NCBI RefSeq assembly: GCF_032918005.1
Contig: NZ_CP136628.1
Location: 2,837,501-2,901,500, forward strand
Reading direction: 5' to 3'
Origin: Bradyrhizobium sp. NDS-1
GTDB taxonomy: Bacteria; Pseudomonadota; Alphaproteobacteria; Rhizobiales; Xanthobacteraceae
Length of the DNA: 64,000 nt
Under the pieces are notes generated by a model. The model saw only the letters and a program-made list of their open reading frames with translations, did not search any database and was not told the DNA's origin. The first letter of the stretch is position 1. Every line of letters begins with the position of its first letter. A program made the position numbers and the translations under genes. Shown here piece after piece: positions 8,477 to 16,777 of the stretch.

Positions 8477-9158
8477 AGCCGTAACTTCGCATGATGGCGG
8501 CGCAAAGCTTGACGTCCTCGGGGCGGTCGATCTGGAACATCTTGTGACGCTCCATCATATGGAAGCCGATCTTGCCGCCGAGACGATTGTTCTGCTCGCG
8601 CAGGAGGGATGGGATCAGGACGTAGAACGAGCCGTTCTCCAAATAGCGCTTCTCGATTTGCTGCCGCATGCGGCGATTGCGAAAATCGTAGTTGATCGGC
8701 TCCGGTCCGTTTTGGCCGATCCGCCAGTTGAAATAATCCTCGACCTCGCAGACCGAGAGCAGGCTGTCGAGATGGTCGCGATCGAAGGCCGCAAGCGCGC
8801 TCTCGATGTCGCCGGGTTCGCGGATCGGCGAGGTGGCCTGGAGTGCGACGATCCGCTCGAACCGTCCCATCCGCTCGTCGATCGCATCGAGCGCATGTAG
8901 CCAAGCGGATTCGGAGGAGGCGAGGTCGCCCGAAATGTCGTCCGGACGCCGCACGCCGACGGCGCCGGCGGCCTCGGCCGCGGCGAGAATCTGATCGCTG
9001 TCCGAAGACACGGCCACCACATCGACGCCGCGGGCGGCGCGCGCCTGCTCGACCGTCCACGCGATCAGCGGTTTGCCACAGAGATCGAGCAGGTTCTTGT
9101 GCGGGATGCCCTTGGAGCCGCCGCGCGCGGCGATCACGGCCAGCGTCTTGCGCGCCAT
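8469..9158 (-). CDS. CMP-nonulosonate-type cytidylyltransferase (NeuA/PseF family)
   Basis: A 229-residue protein with the CMP-sugar synthetase fold. The nucleotide-binding loop IAARGGSKGIPHKN is at residues 9-22, followed by VAVSSDSDQI (metal and base contacts), RRPDDISGD and LQATSPIR. NeuA-family enzymes use CTP to activate a sialic-acid-like or Kdo-like ulosonic acid as a CMP-sugar. ATG 9158 overlaps the synthase stop by one base (TGATG), so the two are coupled. It lacks the C-terminal esterase domain of some NeuA proteins. The preceding synthase and this activator define the core of an ulosonic acid pathway. Confidence 0.85.
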   Translation of the reverse strand: MARKTLAVIAARGGSKGIPHKNLLDLCGKPLIAWTVEQARAARGVDVVAVSSDSDQILAAAEAAGAVGVRRPDDISGDLASSESAWLHALDAIDERMGRFERIVALQATSPIREPGDIESALAAFDRDHLDSLLSVCEVEDYFNWRIGQNGPEPINYDFRNRRMRQQIEKRYLENGSFYVLIPSLLREQNNRLGGKIGFHMMERHKMFQIDRPEDVKLCAAIMRSYGYA

Positions 9159-11083
9159 CAGATGTGCCCCTCGAGACGCTCGAGCGCGGTCCAGAAGCCT
9201 TCGCCCATGTTCTTGTGGCCCTGCCAAATCTCGGGAATGAACGACGCCGTCGGCGCATGCCGGCGGAGCACCTGTCCGATCTCGTTGAAATCGATCTCGC
9301 CTTCGCCGATCTGAAGTCCTTCGCCGTCGAGTCCCTTGGCGTCGCCGAAATGCAGATGCGCGGTGTGCGGGCCGAGCTGGGCGAGCCCTTGCGCGAGATC
9401 GAAGCCGAAATGATTGGCAGCTAGCTTCGTGTGGGAGATATCGACGCACATCCGCAAATCGTGCTTGGCGCAGAACGCGGCCGATTCCTCCGGGAAGATG
9501 AAGATGTTCTGGTGGCGCTGACCGCCGAAATGCCAGGGGAACGGCGCCATGGTCTGCGGCGTCAGCTCGACGCCGTCCATGTCGAGCTCGGTCAAGCTCT
9601 GCGCGAAGATGCGGTAGCGCTCGGCTTTCTCCTCCGGCGGCAGCGGCTCGTCCATGGTGAAGCCGCCGATATTGGCGACGATGGGCGGGCGCTTGGTCTT
9701 GGGAAAGTACTTCTTCAGGCCGCGGGTAATGTCGATCACGGCCTGTGTCTGCTCCAGCGAATAGCGCCGCAGGGCCTCGTCCGGCGTTGCGAGGTCCATC
9801 AGCTTGGAGCCGGCAAACAGCTCCGGCGCATGCACGACGAAGCCGAGATCGTAGGTGCCGGACAGATACGCTGCGGGATCGCGCTCCATGTCGCTGTAGC
9901 TGAGATGGAACTCGATGATGTCGGGCTCGCAGATCTCCAGGAAGCGCTCGGTGTCGTGATAGCGGACCGGCACACCCCAGGGGCGGTCGAAGCGGTATCG
10001 CCGTGCTTTCGCGGTGCCTTCATCGAGATCGCTCTGGAAGAAATAGTCGTCGGCCCCCATGCTCCGCGCCAGCTTGCGGCCGAGCAGCGCCGGCATCTTC
10101 AGCGGCGAGAGCCCCTGTCCCGGGCTCTTCACCGCGATGTCGGCTTCGGAGATCACGGTGCCGGCCGAAAGATCGCGCGCGGCCACCAGGCTCTTGGCGA
10201 GGTTCTCGCGGTTGATCAACTCGCCCTGGCTCAGCGCGCGCTCGGCCAGTTTCTCGCCGCGCGCCGCCTCCACCTCGCGGATGCCGGAGACCAGCGATCT
10301 GAATTCCTCCGGCTCCAGGCTCGCGGCATGGTCCGGGCCTTCCATCTCCCGGTCGAGGGTGATGTGGCGTTCGATGACGACGGCGCCGAGCGCGACGGCG
10401 GCCGTTGAAACGGCAATGCCGCGCTCGTGGCCCGAATAGCCGACGACCGGATGGATCTCGCGCAACGTTTCCATGAAGCGGAGATGGATGTTGTGGAGCG
10501 CGGCCGGATAGGTGCTTTGGCAATGCAGGAGCACGTAGCTAGCGTTGCGGTCGTCGAGGAACTTCGCCGCGGCCTTGATCTCGTCCGTCGTGCTCATGCC
10601 GGTCGAGACGATCAGCGTCTTGCCGGTGGCGGCGAGGCGCGCGAGCAGCGGCAGGTTGGTAAGGTCGGCGGAGGCTACCTTGTAGGCTTGCACGCCGAAG
10701 CCTTCGAGCACGGCGACGCTGCTCGCGTCCCAGGGCGTGCAGAGATACTGGATGCCCTTCGCCGCGCAGTACTCGGCGATTTTCTTTTGCTGCGCGGTCG
10801 GAAGCTCGAAACGGCGCAACAGGTCGAGCGTATACTCGACTGCGAGGTCGTCGTCCTTGCCCGAGAGGCTCGACGCACGGTAGACCTCGTCCAGCTTCCG
10901 CATCTGGAACTTGGCGCAATCGGCCCCGGCCGTGACCGCGGCATCGACCAGGGCAATGGCGCGATCGAAGTCGCCATTGTGGTTGTTGCCGATCTCGGCA
11001 ATGACGTAGCAGGGTTCGCCGTTGCCCAGAAGATGGTTGCCGATGCGGACCTGAGAGGGCTGTTTGGGCGATGTCATCAACAT
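9158..11083 (-). CDS. NeuB-like PEP-condensing sugar acid synthase fused to a TIM-barrel isomerase domain
   Basis: A 641-residue two-part protein. Residues 10-285 are a NeuB barrel: AEIGNNHNG (29-37), STGMST (160-165), HCQSTYPA (187-194), GYSGHERG (215-222) and ERHITLD with GPDHAASLEPEE (238-260). Residues 291-350 are the antifreeze-like SAF domain (NRENLAKSLVAARDLSAG). NeuB enzymes join phosphoenolpyruvate to a sugar aldehyde and normally end here at about 350 residues. Residues 360-641 add a second barrel of the sugar phosphate isomerase/epimerase type, with VDISHTK (547-553), HLHFGDAKG (576-584) and PEIWQGHK. The fusion suggests that the second barrel prepares or processes the substrate. 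It starts 15 bp after the kinase stop. Confidence 0.87.
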   Translation of the reverse strand: MLMTSPKQPSQVRIGNHLLGNGEPCYVIAEIGNNHNGDFDRAIALVDAAVTAGADCAKFQMRKLDEVYRASSLSGKDDDLAVEYTLDLLRRFELPTAQQKKIAEYCAAKGIQYLCTPWDASSVAVLEGFGVQAYKVASADLTNLPLLARLAATGKTLIVSTGMSTTDEIKAAAKFLDDRNASYVLLHCQSTYPAALHNIHLRFMETLREIHPVVGYSGHERGIAVSTAAVALGAVVIERHITLDREMEGPDHAASLEPEEFRSLVSGIREVEAARGEKLAERALSQGELINRENLAKSLVAARDLSAGTVISEADIAVKSPGQGLSPLKMPALLGRKLARSMGADDYFFQSDLDEGTAKARRYRFDRPWGVPVRYHDTERFLEICEPDIIEFHLSYSDMERDPAAYLSGTYDLGFVVHAPELFAGSKLMDLATPDEALRRYSLEQTQAVIDITRGLKKYFPKTKRPPIVANIGGFTMDEPLPPEEKAERYRIFAQSLTELDMDGVELTPQTMAPFPWHFGGQRHQNIFIFPEESAAFCAKHDLRMCVDISHTKLAANHFGFDLAQGLAQLGPHTAHLHFGDAKGLDGEGLQIGEGEIDFNEIGQVLRRHAPTASFIPEIWQGHKNMGEGFWTALERLEGHI

Positions 11084-11098
11084 TCTCGTCTCATATCG

Positions 11099-12475
11099 TC
11101 AGGCCAATCGCGCGGGAAAGCGCGACTTCCACGTTCGCAGCCCGTTCTCTTCGAACATGATGCGCGAGCAGCCATGCCCCTGTTGTTCCAGCGCAGCGAT
11201 GAGCTGGTAGCGTTCGAACGGCCGTACGAAGAACATGAAATAGCCGCCCCCGCCGGCGCCCAGCAGCTTGCCGCCGACCGCGCCATGCTGCTTGGCGAAA
11301 TCGTAGATCGCATCGATCGCGTCCGAAGAGATCTTCGAGCTCAGCTTCCGCTTGGCGTGCCAGGCCTCGTCGATCAGTCGGCCGCATTCAAGGAGCTGGC
11401 CGCGCAGGAGATGCCGCCGGATGTCGCGCGTCACTTCCTTCTGCTTGGCAGCGGCGGCGACCGCGTCGCGGGTCTCGTGCTGAGCCTTCTGGTCGCGGTG
11501 GATGGCGCCGGAATCGCGGCCGGAGCCCGTGTAGCAGAGCACCAGGCTCTCCTCGAGCTCGGCGATGATATTGGGGTCGAGACGCAGCGGCACGATGGTA
11601 TTCTGGTCGGAGAAGAACTCCATGTGATTGAAGCCGCCGAACACGGTGGCGTATTGATCCTGCCAGCCGCCGGGGATGTTGAGCATCAGCCGCTCGGCCT
11701 GGAACGCCATCTCCGCGATCTCGTGGCGGTCCCACTGGTCGCCGCGGAATTCGTTGAAGCAGCCGATGATGGCAGAGGTGACCACCGCAGAGCCGCCGAG
11801 GCCGGAGCCGACCGGGAAGTCGGCGGAGACCTCGAGCTCGAATCCATAGGTCGGCTTGATCAGGCGCACGACGGACTTGATCAGCGCAAGGTCTCCGTCC
11901 GTTCCGAGTTCTGCGAGATTGTTGGCCTCGATCGTACGACGAAAATCGTGTGAATAGATCCGGATGCTTGAATCGTTCCGGCGCCGCAACGTGGCGTGAG
12001 CGTACATCTTGATCGTGGCATTGATGACCGCGCCGCCATCGTTCTCCACGAAATAGTGTGTCAGGTCGGTGCCGCCGCCGGAGAAGCTGATCCGCACCGG
12101 CGAGCGCGCGCGCGCGAACACCTCGCTCTCTTCGGACAGATTGAACAGCTCGCGGCTGAACACGTCGACGAGTCGTCCCTCGCCATCCAGGATCGGCACC
12201 ACGTGCACGCGTTGGTCGAGCAATTTGAGGATCTGTTCGCGCGGACCGCCGGTACGTGCCCAGACGAAGTTGCGATTGATGCAGGTCGCAACCCGGTCCT
12301 GGATCGTTGTGCCGGCCAGCATGCGCCTGCGGATGTCGCCGTCCGTCACCGCGCCGACAATTCGTCCGCTCGCGTCCTGCGCGAACAGGATGCCGAGCAT
12401 ATTTGCATTGAGGCGCCGGAAAGCTTCCTCAATTGTCTCGGTCTCGGAGATGGTGACGAGGGTTCGTTCAAGCAC
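11099..12475 (-). CDS. CBS-domain pair fused to a GHMP-family sugar kinase (HddA-like)
   Basis: The start GTG 12475 gives 458 residues; longer frames would run through the promoter. Residues 5-110 are a CBS pair (VLERTLVTIS, MLGILFAQDASG, GAVTDGDIRRRML, HVVPILDGEGRLVDVFSR). Residues 124-455 are a GHMP kinase: RSPVRISFSGGGTD, the phosphate loop PVGSGLGGSA near 221, GWQDQYATVFGG near 270, and the C-terminal GAGGGGY near 406. Its closest named relatives are D-glycero-D-manno-heptose 7-phosphate kinases (HddA). In legionaminic acid clusters the CBS pair is joined to a nucleotidyltransferase (PtmE), not a kinase. CBS pairs often bind adenine nucleotides and may regulate the kinase. First gene of the seven-gene operon. 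Confidence 0.85.
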   Translation of the reverse strand: MLERTLVTISETETIEEAFRRLNANMLGILFAQDASGRIVGAVTDGDIRRRMLAGTTIQDRVATCINRNFVWARTGGPREQILKLLDQRVHVVPILDGEGRLVDVFSRELFNLSEESEVFARARSPVRISFSGGGTDLTHYFVENDGGAVINATIKMYAHATLRRRNDSSIRIYSHDFRRTIEANNLAELGTDGDLALIKSVVRLIKPTYGFELEVSADFPVGSGLGGSAVVTSAIIGCFNEFRGDQWDRHEIAEMAFQAERLMLNIPGGWQDQYATVFGGFNHMEFFSDQNTIVPLRLDPNIIAELEESLVLCYTGSGRDSGAIHRDQKAQHETRDAVAAAAKQKEVTRDIRRHLLRGQLLECGRLIDEAWHAKRKLSSKISSDAIDAIYDFAKQHGAVGGKLLGAGGGGYFMFFVRPFERYQLIAALEQQGHGCSRIMFEENGLRTWKSRFPARLA

Positions 12476-12525
12476 GTTTTGGGGTCCAGGAAGGGCCAAT
12501 TCCAGGCCATATCGCAGCCGAGTTC

Positions 12526-12554
12526 GTAATACGGGAGCGGCAGGGACGATGCAA
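12526..12554 (-). promoter_or_regulatory. Sigma-70-like promoter of the ulosonic acid operon, copy B
   Basis: Minus-strand -35 TTGCAT (12549-12554), 17-nt spacer and -10 TATTAC (12526-12531). Transcription would begin near 12519, leaving a leader of about 44 nt before GTG 12475. This is why the shorter kinase start was chosen. The same boxes, spacing and spacer sequence recur at 1943-1971. Confidence 0.5.
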
Positions 12555-12672
12555 GGTTCCTGGCCCCGGGGCATCGCGCCCAAATGGCGGCCATCGAGCG
12601 CTCCGGCCACGGGGTGGCCGATTTACTTTGGCGGAGGTTTCTATAGAAGGCTCCGCAAGGGGGCTCGGCGAC

Positions 12673-14310
12673 ATGTATGTGATCGGAATCAGCTCTGGGA
12701 TCAAGCACGGGCACCATGATGGTGCGGCGGTGTTATTGCGCGACGGAGAGTTGATCGCTGCCGCGGAGGAGGAGCGTTTCACGCTGGCGAAGCATGCACG
12801 TGGCGAACTGCCGCGTGGCGCGATCGGCTTCTGCCTGAAGCAGGCCGGCATTACCATGCGTGAGGTCGATTGGATCTGCTCGCCGCTGAAGACCTACACC
12901 AACTACACCCAGCGTCTCACCGAATATTTCAACTATCAGTTCGGCCACAGCCCTAAGATCGAACTCTACGACCATCACCTCTGTCATGCCGCGAGCTCGT
13001 TCTACGGCTCCGGTTTCTCGGAGGCGACCGTTGCCTGCTTCGACTTCTCGGGCGATTCCAGCTCGGGCCTCGTCGCCCATGCGCGCGGCAACGACTTCCG
13101 CGTGCTGACGCGGTTCGCCCGCAACAACAGCCTCGGGCTCTATTACGGGATGCTGACGCAGTATCTCGGCTATCAGATGACCAACGACGAGTACAAGGTG
13201 ATGGGCCTGTCTTCCTATGGCAGCCCTGAATACCTCGACAAGTTTGCCAAGCTCCTGCGGCCGAACGGCATCAACTACGAGCTCGATCCCGATCTCGACA
13301 AGCGCAGGCGCGACGCCGAGATTTTCACCAGCGATTTCTCGACCCGGCAGGAGCGCATCTTCACCGAGAAGATGGAGGAGATTTTGGGGCCGCGACGACT
13401 GCGCGGCCAGCCGCTCGATCCGCGGCTGACCAACATCGCCGCAAGCGGCCAGAAGCAGCTCGAGATCGTCACCACCGAAGTGATCCGTTCCGCGATCGCC
13501 GAGACCGGCTGCGGCGACGTCTGCATCGCCGGCGGTGTCGGCCTGAATTGCAAGATGAACATGGAGATTGCGGCCGAGCCGTCCGTGAAGCGTCTCTACG
13601 TTCCGCCTGTGCCGCACGATGCGGGCGTGGCGCTCGGCGCCGCGATGATGAAATGCGCGGAGGCGGGCCACGCGATCGCGCCGCTGACCCACGCTTATTG
13701 GGGACCGGATTATTCCAACGACACGATCCGGGAGACGCTCGACAAGATCGGGGCGCGGTTCGAGCTGCTCGACGATCCCGTGTCGCGCTGCGTCACCGAT
13801 TTGACCGAGCAGAAGACGGTGGGCTGGTTCCAGGGCCGGATGGAGTACGGTCCCCGCGCGCTCGGCAACCGCTCGATCCTGGCCGATCCCAGGCATGCGG
13901 GCATGAAGGACCGCATCAACCTCACCATCAAATACCGCGAGGAATTCCGCCCGTTCTGCCCGTCGGTGCTGTACGAGCGCCAGGCCGAATATTTCGAGGA
14001 CACTTTCGACGCGCCCTTCATGGTGGTGACGTTCCCGGTCAATGAGAAGGTCGCCGAGACCATGCCCGCGGTGGTCCATGTCGACAACACCGCGCGCATC
14101 CAGAGCGTCCATGCGGACAGCAACCCGCTCTACAGCCGACTGATCGGCGAATTCGCGAAGGCGACCTCGTTGCCGGTTCTGATCAACACCAGCCTCAACA
14201 TCAACGAGCAGCCGACCGTGAACGCCCCGCTGGAGGCGCTCCACACCTATTTCTGCTCGGGCCTGGACGTGCTGTATCTCGGCAATTACCGACTGTCGAA
14301 ATCGAATTGA
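12673..14310 (+). CDS. Carbamoyltransferase, NodU/CmcH family
   Basis: A 545-residue protein. The N-terminal half is the ASKHA-fold (YrdC-independent Kae1-like) domain with GISSGIKHGHHDGAAVLL, AAEEERFTLAKHARGE, YDHHLCHAASSFYGSGF and SYGSPEY. The C-terminal half includes GGVGLNCKMN and EYGPRALGNRSILADPR, then NTSLNINEQP. The family transfers carbamoyl from carbamoyl phosphate to hydroxyl groups via carbamoyl-adenylate, for example on Nod factors and cephamycins. ATG 12673 has AAGGGGG about 10 bp upstream. It diverges from the ulosonic acid operon, and a TATAGA box at 12642-12647 may be its -10. It probably O-carbamoylates a surface sugar. Confidence 0.9.
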   Translation: MYVIGISSGIKHGHHDGAAVLLRDGELIAAAEEERFTLAKHARGELPRGAIGFCLKQAGITMREVDWICSPLKTYTNYTQRLTEYFNYQFGHSPKIELYDHHLCHAASSFYGSGFSEATVACFDFSGDSSSGLVAHARGNDFRVLTRFARNNSLGLYYGMLTQYLGYQMTNDEYKVMGLSSYGSPEYLDKFAKLLRPNGINYELDPDLDKRRRDAEIFTSDFSTRQERIFTEKMEEILGPRRLRGQPLDPRLTNIAASGQKQLEIVTTEVIRSAIAETGCGDVCIAGGVGLNCKMNMEIAAEPSVKRLYVPPVPHDAGVALGAAMMKCAEAGHAIAPLTHAYWGPDYSNDTIRETLDKIGARFELLDDPVSRCVTDLTEQKTVGWFQGRMEYGPRALGNRSILADPRHAGMKDRINLTIKYREEFRPFCPSVLYERQAEYFEDTFDAPFMVVTFPVNEKVAETMPAVVHVDNTARIQSVHADSNPLYSRLIGEFAKATSLPVLINTSLNINEQPTVNAPLEALHTYFCSGLDVLYLGNYRLSKSN

Positions 14311-14312
14311 GC

Positions 14313-15536
14313 CTACCGCTCGTCCGCGATCACCTTGCCGTCGTTCGGCAGCGCGCCGGGACCGACCAGATCGACGCTTCCACCGAGTTTCGTCACGGCG
14401 CGCAAGCTGGCTGTGACCTCTTCGCGCAGGGCGTCGTTGGCGGTCGCAGTTTCCGCCTTCAGCGTCATCGCGTCGGTTTCTCCCTGTCGTGTAACGACGA
14501 GACGTAGTCTTCCGAGCGCGGAATGACGCTTGCCGATCTCGGCGATCTGTTCGGGGCGGATGAACATGCCCTTGACCTTGGTGGTCTGGTCGGCGCGGCC
14601 CATCCAACCCTTGATGCGCATGTTGGTGCGGCCGCAAGCACTTACGCCTGGCAGCGCCGCGGTAAGGTCGCCGAGAGCAAGCCGGATCCAGGGATGATGC
14701 GGGTCGAGCGAGGTCACCACGATCTCCCCGACGTCGCCGGGCGCCACGGGATCGCCGGTGCCGGGCTTGACGATCTCCAGGATCAGGTCCTCGTTCAGGA
14801 TCATGCCTTCACGAGCCTCGGTCTCGAACGCGATGAGGCCGAGATCGGCGGTGCCGAAGGCCTGGTAGGCGTCGATGCCGCGCGCCTTGATCTCGGCCTG
14901 GAGCGAGGGCGGGAACGCGGCGCCCGAAACCAGCGCGCGCTTGATCGAGGAGACGTCGCGGCCGGCGCTTGCCGCGGCATCGAGCAATATCTTCAGGAAA
15001 TCCGGCGTGCCGCTGTAGCCAACCGGGCGGTAAGCCTCGATCAGCTCGAACTGTTGCTCGGTATTTCCGGGCCCTGCCGGGATCACCGCGCAGCCAAGCG
15101 CACGCGCCGACGCATCGAAGATGAAGCCGCCAGGGGTGAGATGATAGCTGAAGGTGTTGAGGACGACGTCATCGGGGCGGAACCCGGCCGCGAACAGCGC
15201 CCTTGCGCCGCGCCAGGGATCGGCCTGCCGTCCCTCCGGCTCGAAGATCGGGCCGGGCGAGGTGAAGAGACGGGCAAACGAGCCGGGCGCGGCCGCCACG
15301 AAGCCTCCGAAGGGCGCAGAGGCCTTGTGCAGAGCGGGCAGTTCCGACTTGCGCAAGACCGGCAGGCCTGCCAGTGCCGCTCTGGAGGTCACGGCGGCGG
15401 GATCGACACCCCTGAGCCGGTCGGCATAGGCCGGGGCGGCTATCGCGGCTCGCAGCACCTCCGGCAGGCGGGAGAACAGATCGACCTCGCGCGCTGCTGG
15501 CTCACGCGTCTCGCGGGCGTCGTAATGGGCGGTCAT
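14313..15536 (-). CDS. Phenylacetate-CoA ligase (PaaK)-like adenylating enzyme
   Basis: A 407-residue protein of the PaaK branch of adenylate-forming enzymes. The C-terminal landmarks are good: YQAFGTADLGLIAFE (substrate/AMP site), GDVGEIVVTSLD, PWIRLALGDLTA, GRADQTTKVKGMFIRPEQI and the final lysine-bearing GKVIADER. The usual Ser/Thr/Gly-rich phosphate loop is replaced by FTSPGPIFEP, a variant seen in divergent PaaK-like proteins. It would activate a carboxylic acid, possibly with CoA. It ends 2 nt from the carbamoyltransferase stop, convergently. It may supply an acyl group for sugar decoration or may belong to unrelated aromatic catabolism. Confidence 0.75.
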   Translation of the reverse strand: MTAHYDARETREPAAREVDLFSRLPEVLRAAIAAPAYADRLRGVDPAAVTSRAALAGLPVLRKSELPALHKASAPFGGFVAAAPGSFARLFTSPGPIFEPEGRQADPWRGARALFAAGFRPDDVVLNTFSYHLTPGGFIFDASARALGCAVIPAGPGNTEQQFELIEAYRPVGYSGTPDFLKILLDAAASAGRDVSSIKRALVSGAAFPPSLQAEIKARGIDAYQAFGTADLGLIAFETEAREGMILNEDLILEIVKPGTGDPVAPGDVGEIVVTSLDPHHPWIRLALGDLTAALPGVSACGRTNMRIKGWMGRADQTTKVKGMFIRPEQIAEIGKRHSALGRLRLVVTRQGETDAMTLKAETATANDALREEVTASLRAVTKLGGSVDLVGPGALPNDGKVIADER

Positions 15537-15622
15537 GGCTGTTCTTTCCGTGTTGGCATCCGTTGCGCACCGCCACCGGCATGGGTATCAGACCGCCATT
15601 GGCGAGGCCTAGAGGGGACCCG

Positions 15623-16777
15623 ATGGCGGACGTAGGAAACATTGCGGTGGATGAGGCTGCGGACGTGGTCGCGCGCCTGAAGCGCCGCATGATCAACGAG
15701 GCGCTGCCGCTGTGGTCGACGGTCGGCTGGGATCATTCCGCGGGCGGCTTCATCGACCGGCTGCATCGCGACGGTACTGCGGATACGGCCGCGCCGCGGC
15801 GCGTGTTCGTGCAGGCACGCCAGATCTGGTGCTACGCCAAGGCCGCGCAGATGGGCTGGTATCCCGAGGGGCGCGAAACCGCGCTGAAGGGGCTGGAGCA
15901 TTTGCTGGCCAAGGCCAAAGCGCCTGACGGCAGGCCGGGTTATGTGCACAGGCTGACGCCGGACGGCGCGGTGCTCGACGGCCGGCGCGATGCCTACGAC
16001 CATGCCTTCATCCTGTTCGCGCTCGCGACCGTCTACGGGCTCGACCAGGACGCGCAGGTTCGTGCGGAGATCGACGCGCTGCTGGCTTTTCTCGATGGCC
16101 GCCTCCGCTCGCCGCATGGGGGCGTGCACGAAGGCCTTCCGATGTCGCTGCCGCGCCGGCAGAACCCGCACATGCATCTGTTCGAGGCGATGATTGCCTG
16201 CTTCGACGCGACACACGATCTTTCGTTCCAGAACCGTGCCGGCGAATTCTTCGCGCTGTTCCTGGCCAATCTCTACGACAAGCAGAAGCGCATCCTGACG
16301 GAGTATTTCGAGGAGGACTGGTCGAAAATCGAACCGGTCAGCGTCGAGCCGGGGCACCAGGCGGAATGGGTCTGGCTGCTGAAGGGTTTCGAACGCATCA
16401 CGGGATGTCCGACCGGGCAGCGGCGTGCCGAACTCCTGGCGACCGCGCTGCGCTATCGCGACGAGGCCACCGGCTGCCTGATCGACGAGGGGGACGACAT
16501 CGGCAACATTCGCCGCAGCACGCGCCGGCTTTGGCCGCAGACCGAAATCGCGAAGGCGTGGATTGCACAGGCCGAATCCGGCGAGGCGGGCGCGGCTGAC
16601 GAGGCGCGCGCGGCGCTGGTGCGGCTCGAACGACATTATCTCAGCCATCCCGTGAGGGGTGGCTGGTACGACCAGTTCGATCGCGACGGCAAGTCGCTGA
16701 TCGACACCATTCCCGCGTCGTCGTTCTATCATGTTCTCTGCGCAGTCACGGAAGCGGAGCAGGTGCTTGAAAGTTAA
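15623..16777 (+). CDS. AGE-family N-acylglucosamine 2-epimerase / mannose isomerase-like protein
   Basis: A 384-residue (alpha/alpha)6-barrel protein. Family landmarks are RRVFVQARQIWCYAKA, DAYDHAFILFAL, NPHMHLFEAMI, SVEPGHQAEWVWLL (catalytic His) and RRLWPQTEIAKAW. Members interconvert free sugars such as GlcNAc/ManNAc, mannose/fructose or cellobiose. The start ATG 15623 has AGAGGGGA 5 bp upstream, which favours it over a frame beginning at 15563. Its stop overlaps the convergent LivF stop by 4 nt (TTAA). Next to an ulosonic acid operon it may feed an epimerised sugar into that route, as AGE does for ManNAc. Confidence 0.85.
   Translation: MADVGNIAVDEAADVVARLKRRMINEALPLWSTVGWDHSAGGFIDRLHRDGTADTAAPRRVFVQARQIWCYAKAAQMGWYPEGRETALKGLEHLLAKAKAPDGRPGYVHRLTPDGAVLDGRRDAYDHAFILFALATVYGLDQDAQVRAEIDALLAFLDGRLRSPHGGVHEGLPMSLPRRQNPHMHLFEAMIACFDATHDLSFQNRAGEFFALFLANLYDKQKRILTEYFEEDWSKIEPVSVEPGHQAEWVWLLKGFERITGCPTGQRRAELLATALRYRDEATGCLIDEGDDIGNIRRSTRRLWPQTEIAKAWIAQAESGEAGAADEARAALVRLERHYLSHPVRGGWYDQFDRDGKSLIDTIPASSFYHVLCAVTEAEQVLES

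Noticed and set aside
12733..14637. 634-codon antisense frame over the carbamoyltransferase
   Set aside because: The carbamoyltransferase motifs are complete on the plus strand.
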